This document shows, one piece after another, positions 1-7,553 of a DNA stretch of 13,070 nucleotides. The DNA comes from Pseudomonadota bacterium. GTDB lineage: Bacteria; Pseudomonadota; Gammaproteobacteria; GCA-001735895. The position numbers were made by a program, and so were the translations under genes. Every line of letters begins with the position of its first letter. Position 1 is the stretch's first letter. The notes under the pieces were generated by a model that did no database searches, had not been told where the DNA came from, and saw nothing but the letters and a program-made list of their open reading frames with translations. The DNA lies in NCBI GenBank assembly GCA_022545625.1, contig JACZQS010000022.1:1-13070 (forward strand). Reading direction: 5' to 3'.

Positions 1-281
1 TGGTCGAACAGGGTGACGCAAAAACAATTTTCAATAATCCGTCGCACCCTTATACCCAGGCTTTACTGGGTGCAACACCTGCTGTGGACCCCAAACTCCG
101 TCGTCAACGGGTGAAACTAACCGGTGAACTGCCGTCACCTCTCAATCCACCAACAGGGTGTGCGTTTCATACCAGGTGCCGTTTTGTACAGGAAAAATGT
201 GGCGCCACTGCTCCAAAGTTAGAAATGCAGTTTGGTCGACAAGTGGCCTGTCACTATGCCGAGGTTACGATGAAATCCTGA
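1..281 (+). CDS. Oligopeptide/dipeptide ABC transporter ATP-binding protein, C-terminal end (partial)
   Basis: This is the last ~92 residues of an ATPase of the Dpp/Opp peptide-importer family, open from the left edge (frame starts at base 3) to TGA at 279-281. The visible part is the C-terminal extension downstream of the nucleotide-binding domain. It begins with the family's HPYTQALL-type motif (bases ~57-80), followed by a GELPSPLNPPTGCAFHTRC segment. Four cysteines (codons at 159, 177, 198 and 249) show the C-x5-C-x6-C-x16-C spacing typical of this extension, which in some solved homologues holds an iron-sulfur cluster. The Walker motifs and start lie outside the window, so DppD/OppD versus DppF/OppF cannot be settled, although being last in a run would fit a DppF-like subunit. 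The protein should sit on the cytoplasmic face of the membrane and energise peptide or related solute uptake. The substrate cannot be read from this fragment. Confidence 0.9.
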   Translation, partial: VEQGDAKTIFNNPSHPYTQALLGATPAVDPKLRRQRVKLTGELPSPLNPPTGCAFHTRCRFVQEKCGATAPKLEMQFGRQVACHYAEVTMKS

Positions 282-389
282 TGGGTGGATTTTTGCGCGA
301 CGTGTTTAATTCGCAGCTATACAAAGAATTGCTTTGTGCACTATCGACGAGGACCGCAAAGCCTGGTGTTAGATTAATGCAGATACTGC

Positions 390-1109
390 TCAGGAAACCA
401 TAAAGCGCATTATCCATTGCGCCCAGATGTCTGCATCGGGTTTACCATTGTCGATAAAGATTTTGGCTTTCTCTAATTCTTCTTCCGAGATCTTGTCTTT
501 TAGTACGGAAAGAAAATTATTCATCGCACGCCTGGGTTGCTCCGGGTGTCCCTGCAAACTTAATATGTTATCACCCAGCGTGTAAGCATAATGCGGATAA
601 TCGTCGGTGTTAGCGAAGCTCAGGGCATTTTCAGGCAGTTTCGTCACCCGCTCCAAGTTGAAGTGGTATAAACCGGTATTGCTTGCGGGTGGCTGCATCC
701 AGTCGTACTGGTGGGTGATATTCAATGCATAGTTACCGATCGCCCAACCCTGTTCATTTTTACCGACTTCGCCACCAAAAACTTTCGCCACCAGTTGATG
801 GCCAAAACAGCTGGCGACTATGCGCTTGTTCTGCTGGTTGGCGTCGAGGATCCATTGCGATAGCCGACGCATCCATTTGCAATCGTCGTGCACACTAAGC
901 GGACTGCCGGTGAGCAGAAAAGCATCGTAGTCACCAGGCGAATCTGGAAACTCATTTTCGGCGACATAGTAACTATCGAGAACTGCCTGTGGATTTTCGG
1001 GTGCGAGCAAATCCACGAACTTCTGTGCATCGGTGATGCCAAGGTCGTCATCCCAGTAGGACTTGGGCACCGAATCGAGCACTGCGATCCTGACTGCTTT
1101 GTTAAGCAC
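390..1109 (-). CDS. Stand-alone class I glutamine amidotransferase domain protein (GMP synthase GATase-like)
   Basis: A 239-residue single-domain protein of the class I (triad) glutamine amidotransferase fold. The nucleophile elbow reads ASCFGHQ with Cys101. The other two triad residues are in LQGHPEQ (His188 and Glu190), and the oxyanion-side loop is LLTGSP at 66-71. All three catalytic residues are therefore present, so glutamine or a gamma-glutamyl substrate could be hydrolysed. No synthetase domain is fused or adjacent, so the acceptor is unknown. Stand-alone relatives are usually annotated only as GMP synthase-like GATases; some act on gamma-glutamyl compounds. The start is GTG at 1107-1109. 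It is chosen because a strong GGAGGT ribosome-binding site lies 7 bases upstream (plus-strand 1117-1122) and an in-frame stop immediately precedes it (1113-1115). The gene converges on the ABC transporter gene and diverges from the ferredoxin gene. Family assignment is firm, the specific role is not. Confidence 0.9.
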   Translation of the reverse strand: MLNKAVRIAVLDSVPKSYWDDDLGITDAQKFVDLLAPENPQAVLDSYYVAENEFPDSPGDYDAFLLTGSPLSVHDDCKWMRRLSQWILDANQQNKRIVASCFGHQLVAKVFGGEVGKNEQGWAIGNYALNITHQYDWMQPPASNTGLYHFNLERVTKLPENALSFANTDDYPHYAYTLGDNILSLQGHPEQPRRAMNNFLSVLKDKISEEELEKAKIFIDNGKPDADIWAQWIMRFMVS

Positions 1110-1456
1110 GCACTAAACCTCCGAATATCATTATTATTTAACCGCGTCGTGGCAGCATGTATAACTTATAGCTGTAACCGGGCAAAAAGCGACTCCTGGT
1201 TACTCACTTATATGTATTGTTTTTCCTGGTTACACGATGCCTGCGGTACTATATCCAGTATATCCAATTTACCCGTATTGCGCATTAAGGCTGTGGGAAT
1301 TGGCTCTGCGTAGCTCCAGCCACAATTTTCTTCAGCAGGTATGACGAGACATCGCATCTAAAAAAAGATACATTAGGCAAATTCTGAACCCATCAAGGAT
1401 CTTCTTGTTCAATTCGTAGTCGATCAAGTCCTCCCTAAATTAAGCACGATATAATA
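1110..1456. other. Divergent intergenic region between amidotransferase and ferredoxin genes
   Basis: This 347 bp stretch contains no convincing gene. It must hold the promoters for both divergent transcripts, but I see no clear sigma-70 pair. A TATAAT at 1450-1455 abuts the ferredoxin ATG and is too close to serve as its -10 box. Two small direct repeats are visible: TATATCCA in tandem (1250-1257 and 1259-1266) and TCCTGGTTAC twice, 30 bases apart (1194-1203 and 1224-1233). Either could be a regulator site or chance. The longest open frame across the area is only the antisense shadow of the amidotransferase gene running into the gap. Confidence 0.5.
1117..1122 (-). promoter_or_regulatory. 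Strong Shine-Dalgarno deciding the GTG start of the amidotransferase gene
   Basis: On the minus strand this reads GGAGGT, 7 bases before the GTG at 1109-1107. It supports that non-ATG start over any downstream codon. Confidence 0.75.
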
Positions 1457-1774
1457 ATGGCAAATATAACCTGGAAAATGGAAGACGGTAGTGAAATTAG
1501 CGCCGACGTCAATGATGGTCTGAATCTGATGGAAGCTGCCACATCAAATAATGTCCCAAATATTGAAGGCGAATGCGGTGGCTGCCTGTCTTGTGCAACC
1601 TGCCATGTATTTGTCGACCAGGACTGGTTTGCTAAAACCGGTGAAATCGACGACATCGAAGATACCATGCTCGATATGACTGATGTCGAACGCCGCGACA
1701 ATAGCCGCCTGAGTTGCCAGATTACCGCATCACCGGAACTCGAAGGACTGGTGCTCTACGTCCCGGAACCCTAG
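1457..1774 (+). CDS. Adrenodoxin-type [2Fe-2S] ferredoxin
   Basis: A 105-residue electron carrier of the adrenodoxin/putidaredoxin class. The cluster ligands are Cys40, Cys46, Cys49 and Cys87, giving the class spacing C-x5-C-x2-C-x37-C, with the characteristic RLSCQI around the fourth ligand. A fifth cysteine, Cys43, lies between the first two ligands and is not expected to bind the cluster. The NITWKMEDG start forms the first beta strand, which supports the ATG at 1457 despite no clear ribosome-binding site. The protein would be cytoplasmic and carry single electrons from the reductase encoded 9 bases downstream to a terminal enzyme. Close relatives serve cytochrome P450s or other oxygenases; related Isc ferredoxins serve iron-sulfur assembly, but no isc genes are adjacent. 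The stop codon overlaps the reductase's ribosome-binding site, implying co-translation. Confidence 0.93.
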   Translation: MANITWKMEDGSEISADVNDGLNLMEAATSNNVPNIEGECGGCLSCATCHVFVDQDWFAKTGEIDDIEDTMLDMTDVERRDNSRLSCQITASPELEGLVLYVPEP

Positions 1775-1777
1775 GAA
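1773..1777 (+). promoter_or_regulatory. Ribosome-binding site for the reductase, overlapping the ferredoxin stop codon
   Basis: AGGAA begins within the TAG stop (1772-1774) and lies 6 bases before GTG 1784. It supports the GTG start and translational coupling of ferredoxin and reductase. Confidence 0.65.
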
Positions 1778-1783
1778 TCAACA

Positions 1784-3040
1784 GTGGCCGAGACCATCGT
1801 AATCGTTGGTGCAGGCCAGGCAGCGGCCTCATTTATTTCCCGTCATACCAGGCTGGGCAGCGAGGCTGAATTACATTTGATCGGTGAAGAACCGGTGCCA
1901 CCCTACCAGCGTCCACCGCTGTCGAAAAATTACCTGTTGGGCGAACTCGAACGTGATCGACTGTTTATCCGGCCCCCGCAGTGGTATGCCGAACAGGGGA
2001 TCACCATCGATTTTGGCACCCGCGTCGAGTCAATCGAACGCGATACTAAGCAAATCAGGACGCAAAACGGCGATATTATTGCCTACGACAAGCTATTGCT
2101 GTGCACCGGCTCAACTGCACGAAAACTTCCAGCCTCACTGGGCGGCGATTTGCCAGGTGTTTTTACCCTGCGCAGCCTGGCCGATGTAGACACTATGGCT
2201 CCAGAGTTTCGGGCTGGCCGCAAGCTGCTGATCCTGGGCGGCGGTTATATCGGTCTGGAAGCAGCGGCCTCGGCTCGAAAACTCGGGTTGAATGTCACCC
2301 TGCTGGAAATGGCAGAACGCATATTACAACGTGTTGCTGCACCCGAAACTTCTGACTTTATTAGAAAGCTGCATCAGTCCAACGGCGTCGAGATCCGGGA
2401 ATCCGCAGGCATGAAACAACTTTGCCAATCAGATGGCCGCGTCAGTGGTGCGGAAATGGAAGATGGCGAAGAAATACCAGCCGACCTGGTACTGGTCGGA
2501 ATTGGCGCTAGCGCAAATACCGAACTCGCTGAACAGGCCGGACTCGATTGTGATAACGGTATTCCCGTTAATAACATCTGCCAGACTTGCGACCCTGATA
2601 TTTACGCCGCGGGAGACTGCACCAGTTTTATCCGCAACGGGCGCCGGGTTCGACTCGAATCGGTACAAAATGCAGTCGATCAGGGTAATCTTGTCGCCCA
2701 GGTATTGTCGGGTACCGATTTGCAATACGACGCCCTACCCTGGTTCTGGTCCGATCAATACGATTGTAAGCTGCAAATTGCCGGTCTCAGCACGGGTTAT
2801 ACCAGCACGGTGGTACGCCCGGGCGCTACCCACATCAGCCAGTCGACATGGTATTACGCCGACGATCGATTAATTGCTGTCGATGCAATGAATGACACCA
2901 GCGCATATGCCTTTGGGCGTAAAATTATTGCCGCCGACAAGCATCCGTCGCCCGAAGAAGTTGCTGATCCCAATACCGATTTGAAGGCCCTGGCTAATGA
3001 ATTGATATCGGAACTTGAGAATCCAGACCCAAAGCTATAG
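1784..3040 (+). CDS. FAD-dependent NAD(P)H:ferredoxin reductase (putidaredoxin/rhodocoxin reductase family)
   Basis: A 418-residue flavoprotein that would oxidise NAD(P)H and reduce the ferredoxin encoded just upstream. The N-terminal FAD-binding Rossmann motif is VGAGQAA (8-14), followed by the conserved PPYQRPPLSK segment (39-48). LCTGS is at 106-110, the second, NAD(P)H-binding motif LGGGYIG at 151-157, and the FAD ribityl motif YAAGD at 274-278. A C-terminal reductase domain (~320-405) completes the usual family length. The start is GTG at 1784, with AGGAA at 1773-1777 overlapping the ferredoxin stop, so the two genes are translationally coupled. This is the standard class I redox pair for bacterial P450s and Rieske oxygenases, yet no oxygenase is encoded in the window; the partner is probably elsewhere. 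Which monooxygenase it serves cannot be inferred. Confidence 0.93.
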   Translation: MAETIVIVGAGQAAASFISRHTRLGSEAELHLIGEEPVPPYQRPPLSKNYLLGELERDRLFIRPPQWYAEQGITIDFGTRVESIERDTKQIRTQNGDIIAYDKLLLCTGSTARKLPASLGGDLPGVFTLRSLADVDTMAPEFRAGRKLLILGGGYIGLEAAASARKLGLNVTLLEMAERILQRVAAPETSDFIRKLHQSNGVEIRESAGMKQLCQSDGRVSGAEMEDGEEIPADLVLVGIGASANTELAEQAGLDCDNGIPVNNICQTCDPDIYAAGDCTSFIRNGRRVRLESVQNAVDQGNLVAQVLSGTDLQYDALPWFWSDQYDCKLQIAGLSTGYTSTVVRPGATHISQSTWYYADDRLIAVDAMNDTSAYAFGRKIIAADKHPSPEEVADPNTDLKALANELISELENPDPKL

Positions 3041-3101
3041 GGTGGGTATCTGGTCTAACTGAAACAATCGAAAAACCAAAAAACACAGGATTTTACCTTC
3101 G

Positions 3102-4874
3102 ATGGAATCTGATGCGCTGACGAGGAAGCTAGCTGCCATACTTTATGCCGATGTCGCCGGCTATTCGCGCCTGACCGGTGGAGATGAAGAAGGCACCCAT
3201 CGCAAGGTCATGGCGCTACTGGACTATGCGAGCGAAGCGATCGGTAGTTCAGGCGGTACGGTTCTACGTTACGCCGGCGACGCATTACTGGCCGAGTTTT
3301 CCAGTGTAATCACCGCGGTCAAAACAGCTATCACGATTCAATCTGAACTGGCGAGTCAAAACGCGTCTATCGCAGACGATGAAAAAGTGCAAATCCGTAT
3401 CGGTATCAATATAGGCGATGTCATAGAGGACAGGGGCGAGGTGTTTGGCGACGGTGTCAATCTCGCCGCGCGTCTTGAAGCGGCGGCACCGGCCGGTGGG
3501 ATCTGTATATCTTCGGCGGTACACGAACAGCTCGCGGGAAAGATTGACGCTGTATTCAGTGACGATGGCCCGGAGCAATTCAAGAATATCAGCCGACCGG
3601 TACAGGTATTTCGCTGGACGCCCGGTGCCAGGCTGGGGCCAGATATAAGAGGGGGTGAGAGTTTAAAAGCCGATACTGCAAAACCATCAATCGCTGTGCT
3701 GGCGCTCGCCAATATGAATAACGATTCAGATCTCGACTTTATTGGCGACGGGATCACCGAAGACCTGATTACCGCGCTATCAAAAATTCACTCGTTTAAA
3801 GTCATATCCCGCGAGAGTACATTTTCTTACAAGAATACTGCCATTGATGTGCGACAGGTCGCTAAAGAACTCGATGTGCGCTACATCCTTGAAGGTAGTG
3901 TGCGCAAGGCTGGCTCACGCATTCGTGTGACCGCCCAGCTCGTCGATGCGGAAACCGGTCACCATGTCTGGGCCGAACGCTACGACCGTGAAATGGAAGA
4001 TATTTTTGACCTCCAGGATGAAATGGTACAAATAATTGCCGCCGCGCTCGAACCCGAACTTAATGCAGTCGAACGCGAACGTGCGGTTCGCAAGTCGCCG
4101 GAGAATCTCGACGCCTGGGAACTGTACCAGCGTGCACTCTGGTACATGTGGAGATTCGGAAATGATGATACAGCCACTGCAATGGAGTTATTTCGAAAGT
4201 CCATCGAGTCGGATCCCGATTTTGCTCTGGCATACGCCTACCTTGCCTACTGTTGTTATATTACCGTCATCATGGGTTATGCCGATGACCCTCAAACACG
4301 CCTGGAAGAAGGGCTGATCGTGGCTAAAAAGGCGTTAAAGCGCGACGACAAAGACGCGATACCCTATTTTGCAATCGGCCGTATCCAGATGTTGATGGGA
4401 AATCACGATGCGTCGATTGCCTCGCTGGAAAAGTCGATTGAACTCAACCCCTGCTTCGCCCAGTCGTATCACGCACTCGGATTCGCAATGGCGTTGGCAG
4501 GCAGGCTCGAAGAATCGAAGCAGACAGTACAAAAGGCAATCGAACTGAGCCCAAAAGATCCATTGTTGTGGGCGTTTACCATTGTCCATGCATTAATCCT
4601 TGTGCTTAACGGTGAGGATGAGGCGGCACTGGAATGGGTACAACGTACCTTGCTGTTACCCACAACAACCGGTTACTGGACTCATGCGGTGATGGCCGCT
4701 GCTACAGCTAATCTGGACCGAATGGATGAAGCACGCGCGGCGTTGGCGAAAGCACTTAAGGAAAAGCCAAATCTTTCGATCGCCTTTTTGAAAGATAATA
4801 TGCCGACAAAGCATGAAAATGGACTGGAGCCTTATCTCGCTGGTTTGCGAAAAGCTGGGTTGAGCGAATCATAA
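3102..4874 (+). CDS. Class III adenylate/guanylate cyclase fused to TolB-like domain and TPR repeats
   Basis: A 590-residue soluble protein with no signal peptide or membrane segment. Residues ~7-175 form a class III nucleotide cyclase catalytic domain. The metal-binding aspartates are Asp17 (LYADVAGYS) and Asp60 (YAGDALLAEF). The transition-state pair Asn120 and Arg124 is intact in FGDGVNLAARLE. The two purine-selecting positions differ from the usual Lys and Asp: they are Arg56 and Glu113. Residues ~195-320 match the TolB-N-like domain often found after this cyclase type (IAVLALANM, FIGDGITEDLITALS, YILEGSVRK, HVWAERYDR). Residues ~335-560 contain several tetratricopeptide repeats for protein contacts. 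It probably makes cAMP, or less likely cGMP, under control of a TPR-bound partner. It starts 61 bases after the reductase gene, with AGGA ~11 bases before the ATG, and may be a separate transcript. It converges on the transglycosylase gene. Confidence 0.9.
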   Translation: MESDALTRKLAAILYADVAGYSRLTGGDEEGTHRKVMALLDYASEAIGSSGGTVLRYAGDALLAEFSSVITAVKTAITIQSELASQNASIADDEKVQIRIGINIGDVIEDRGEVFGDGVNLAARLEAAAPAGGICISSAVHEQLAGKIDAVFSDDGPEQFKNISRPVQVFRWTPGARLGPDIRGGESLKADTAKPSIAVLALANMNNDSDLDFIGDGITEDLITALSKIHSFKVISRESTFSYKNTAIDVRQVAKELDVRYILEGSVRKAGSRIRVTAQLVDAETGHHVWAERYDREMEDIFDLQDEMVQIIAAALEPELNAVERERAVRKSPENLDAWELYQRALWYMWRFGNDDTATAMELFRKSIESDPDFALAYAYLAYCCYITVIMGYADDPQTRLEEGLIVAKKALKRDDKDAIPYFAIGRIQMLMGNHDASIASLEKSIELNPCFAQSYHALGFAMALAGRLEESKQTVQKAIELSPKDPLLWAFTIVHALILVLNGEDEAALEWVQRTLLLPTTTGYWTHAVMAAATANLDRMDEARAALAKALKEKPNLSIAFLKDNMPTKHENGLEPYLAGLRKAGLSES

Positions 4875-4905
4875 ATTAACCGCTAAATCCGCCGATTCCG
4901 GGAAT

Positions 4906-7071
4906 TCACCGCGATGCCAGTACCGAAGGTTGCGATCGGGCCGAGGCCCCAAGCAAATTGTCACCCAGCTCGGTGTAGGCTTCAAACCGCTGCTTGATGT
5001 CGCGTACATAGTTAACCGGTTCTCTACCATTAACAAAGCCATAGCGAGCCTTGCTCGAATATTTTTTCTTCGCCAACAATAACATTGCCGATTCAGTATT
5101 CTCAAACCAGCGATCCGGGTCGAGGCCGATCTGGCCCGCCAGGCGGCGCGCATCGTGTACGTGGCCGATACCAGCATTATAGGCGGCCAGCGAAAACCAT
5201 AATCGCTCGGCAACCGGTAATTCCTTGCTAAAGCGGTCGCCCAACCAGCTCATGTATTTAATTCCGGCCTGTATACCGTCTGCCGGTGCATCGATATTTT
5301 TGAATCCAAGCGAGAGTGCAGTGCGTGGCATCAATTGCATTAACCCACGTGCGCCGCTACCAGATTTGGCCTTTGGGTCAAACCTGCTTTCCTGGAACAT
5401 TTGTGCGGTGATCAAGCGCCAGTCGAAACCATATTGTTCGGCATATTTCTGCACCAGATTATCGTAGGGTGAAATCTGCCCTTCCAGCGTATCGACGATT
5501 CGCCCTTTTGACAGCTTTAACACCGAACCTTTGTTTTTGAAATATTTATAATAGAGCAGGTTATAAAATTCGCTCTTGTATATGCGCTTGATGAATTCAT
5601 CGAGTTCCTGTTTCAACATCGGATTCCCGGCACGTACCGCAAGCGCATGAGATATCTCCTGTTCCAGCGTAAAGGCTGATCTAACACCTACCGATTTAGC
5701 CAGCTCGATATCGAGGACCTGCTCATCGGCCAGCGTCGCCTGGTAACTGCCACTCGCGACTTTTTCGATCAATTGCTCGGTTTCGATTTTATCCGTGGCC
5801 GCGCGCAGGGTGAACTTCGCGCCCTGTTGTTGCAATTTTGTCAGCGTCTCCCAATAACCACTGTCACGTCGTACACTGATCGTGCGATTGTCGAGGTCAG
5901 ATAACTGCTTCACAGGGTCATTTTTAGCGACTACCATGTGCTGGCGCGCAAAATGGTAGGGCCGGGTAAACTCGATACCGAGGCGTCGTTGCGAATCGCT
6001 CGGCTGCAAAAATCCCATCGCTATATCTGCCTTACCCTCAAGCAACCAGGTCGTAAACTCCTGTTGGTGCCGCGGCACAGTAACTTCAAGGCGCAATTCA
6101 TGGTAGCGCGCAAATTCTTGCGCCAGTTCATATTCGAACCCCATCAATTCTCCACGGTAGAGAAAATAAGACGCTGCATTGTTACGCAATAACACGCGCA
6201 ACAGCTTGCGTTTTTTGATCTGTTCGAGATCATCGACAAATGCGGTTTCAGTTTCATCGGTCAAGTGTTCGAGTTGGATATAGCGGTTGATCTCACTGAC
6301 CAGTCGTGGCGCATCTTTGCGTATACCCCAACCTATGTTGCGTCGCCCGCTGAAATCTACTGCAACCTTGAAATCGTCACGGTAGCCCTGATAAATTTCT
6401 ACCCGATTGCTATCGAGTATGGTCGCGTCAATTTCACCATCTGCCAACATATCGAGTAGCTGCTCGAGTTGCACCCTGTTGGGTATTTCGAGTATTTCGA
6501 TTCCCGGATATTTGTTTTTCTTTAACCACCGCAACGCGTGCCAAAAGGTCGAGCCCCGGTTCACCATCACTTTTTTACCACTCAGATCGCTTACGCGGGT
6601 AATCGAGTCGTCATCCTTTCGGGTAATAACCTGTTCGCGCACTTGCGTTACTGGCACTGAAAAACTGATTTTCTGCCGCCGCTGGGCGTTAATAGTTAAG
6701 TTATTAACGATGATATCGCCCTTGCCGGCAACCAGCGCGGGAATCAGTTCGGAAAAATTATCAACGATTACGAGTTCCGGTGTTAACCCGTGCGACAACG
6801 CAAATTCTTCCGCCATGCGCTGTTGTGCGGCCAGTGGAGATCGGCGGCGGGGCAGATAGGTGACGCTGGTAAAATCCTGGGTTAGCAGTATGCGTAGCTT
6901 TCCATGACGAATAATATTGTCGAAGTCGCCCTTTAAAATAATTGATTTTTCGAGGGTGCTATAGGATCGATTGAGGAAGGCACTGGCTTCCTGCGTGTAT
7001 GAAAACAGGCTCAGACCGGCAAGTAGAACCGGTAACATCGGAGCCAGAATTTTCCGCTTCGCATCACACAT
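4906..7071 (-). CDS. Periplasmic lytic transglycosylase, MltF-like, with two tandem solute-binding domains
   Basis: A 721-residue exported protein. Residues 1-31 form a signal peptide (basic MCDAKRK, hydrophobic core, cleavage after ASA at 29-31). There is no lipobox, so it is predicted to be released into the periplasm rather than lipid-anchored. Two family 3 solute-binding (SBP_bac_3) domains follow, at ~45-280 and ~285-505; both open with a KLRILL/KLLRVLL strand and carry a matching SDLSGKKV/SDLDNRTI segment. Residues ~535-700 are an SLT (lysozyme-like) domain with catalytic Glu561 in FQESRFDP, then GARGLMQLMP (573-582) and AAYNAG (629-634). The SLT domain would cleave the MurNAc-GlcNAc bond, forming 1,6-anhydromuropeptides. 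Typical MltF has one solute-binding domain and ~480-520 residues, so this is an enlarged form. In MltF the binding domain senses muropeptides and gates catalysis. The nearby upstream gene on the same strand is a CMD-family gene, 39 bases away. Confidence 0.92.
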   Translation of the reverse strand: MCDAKRKILAPMLPVLLAGLSLFSYTQEASAFLNRSYSTLEKSIILKGDFDNIIRHGKLRILLTQDFTSVTYLPRRRSPLAAQQRMAEEFALSHGLTPELVIVDNFSELIPALVAGKGDIIVNNLTINAQRRQKISFSVPVTQVREQVITRKDDDSITRVSDLSGKKVMVNRGSTFWHALRWLKKNKYPGIEILEIPNRVQLEQLLDMLADGEIDATILDSNRVEIYQGYRDDFKVAVDFSGRRNIGWGIRKDAPRLVSEINRYIQLEHLTDETETAFVDDLEQIKKRKLLRVLLRNNAASYFLYRGELMGFEYELAQEFARYHELRLEVTVPRHQQEFTTWLLEGKADIAMGFLQPSDSQRRLGIEFTRPYHFARQHMVVAKNDPVKQLSDLDNRTISVRRDSGYWETLTKLQQQGAKFTLRAATDKIETEQLIEKVASGSYQATLADEQVLDIELAKSVGVRSAFTLEQEISHALAVRAGNPMLKQELDEFIKRIYKSEFYNLLYYKYFKNKGSVLKLSKGRIVDTLEGQISPYDNLVQKYAEQYGFDWRLITAQMFQESRFDPKAKSGSGARGLMQLMPRTALSLGFKNIDAPADGIQAGIKYMSWLGDRFSKELPVAERLWFSLAAYNAGIGHVHDARRLAGQIGLDPDRWFENTESAMLLLAKKKYSSKARYGFVNGREPVNYVRDIKQRFEAYTELGDNLLGASARSQPSVLASR

Positions 7072-7110
7072 ATTGATTTACAATTCTGCTAGCCGGTTAG
7101 AGCCTTATTG

Positions 7111-7491
7111 TTAGAGCTGCCCTTCCTGTTCCAGTACTTTTCGTGCCACACGAAAACACTCCAGCGATTGTGGTACACCGCAATAGATGGCAACCACGTG
7201 GATTATTGCACGAATCTCTTCCCTGGTAACACCATTGTTAATCGCCCCACGGCAGTGAATTTCCCATTCGTGCATCTTGCCGAGTCCGCCTATCATCGCC
7301 AGATTCATCATCGAGCGTGTTTTCGGATCGATCACATCATCACCCCAGCCGAAACCCCAGCACCATTCGGTCATCATCTCCTGGAACGGGCGAGTGAAGT
7401 CGTCCGCAGCGGCGAGATTTTTTTCGACGTATTCGGCGCCGAGGGTCGCCTTGCGTTGTTGCAGACCTGTTTCAAATCTTTGTGTATCCAT
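7111..7491 (-). CDS. Carboxymuconolactone decarboxylase (CMD)-family protein
   Basis: A 126-residue all-helical protein of the CMD/AhpD superfamily, resembling stand-alone gamma-carboxymuconolactone decarboxylase in length. Visible family features are WCWGFGWGD (43-51), the helix around MMNLAMIGGL (61-70), and HEWEIHCRGAINNGVTREEI (74-93). The C-terminal helix carries VVAIYCGVPQSLECF (99-113). It lacks the C-x-x-C pair of AhpD alkylhydroperoxidase; only Cys80 lies at the HC position, so AhpD-type thiol peroxidase chemistry is not expected. No other genes of aromatic (protocatechuate) degradation are nearby, so a true decarboxylase role is unproven. The ATG at 7491-7489 has a good AGAGGA ribosome-binding site a few bases upstream. 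It is 39 bases upstream of the lytic transglycosylase on the same strand and may share its transcript, although no functional link is apparent. Confidence 0.88.
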   Translation of the reverse strand: MDTQRFETGLQQRKATLGAEYVEKNLAAADDFTRPFQEMMTEWCWGFGWGDDVIDPKTRSMMNLAMIGGLGKMHEWEIHCRGAINNGVTREEIRAIIHVVAIYCGVPQSLECFRVARKVLEQEGQL

Positions 7492-7534
7492 TTTTGTCCT
7501 CTCTGTTAGTTGTTATTCATGCGTAAGCAGCGTC

Positions 7535-7545
7535 CCGGAATCCGG
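7535..7545. repeat. Short palindrome CCGGA-A-TCCGG
   Basis: An 11-base perfect-arm palindrome lies just left of the two-hairpin element. It shares the GGAATCCGG/CCGGAAT motif with the right-hand hairpin of that element, so it may be a remnant of another copy or a variable edge. Confidence 0.5.
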
Positions 7546-7553
7546 TCATATGT

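Noticed and set aside
321..337. Hairpin ACAAAG-AATTG-CTTTGT between the convergent ABC transporter and amidotransferase genes, as a terminator
   Set aside because: The stem is six mostly A/T pairs and no T-run follows on either strand, so it does not qualify as an intrinsic terminator.
888..1313. Open frame of 141 codons on the plus strand as a gene
   Set aside because: Over half of it is antisense to the amidotransferase gene. The rest has no recognisable domain and no good ribosome-binding site.
1450..1455. TATAAT as the -10 box of the ferredoxin gene
   Set aside because: It ends one base before the ATG at 1457, so transcription would start inside the coding sequence; no suitable -35 box was found.
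4895..4905. Palindrome ATTCC-G-GGAAT between the convergent cyclase and transglycosylase genes
   Set aside because: It is only five base pairs with a one-base loop and no T-run; too small to call a terminator or repeat.
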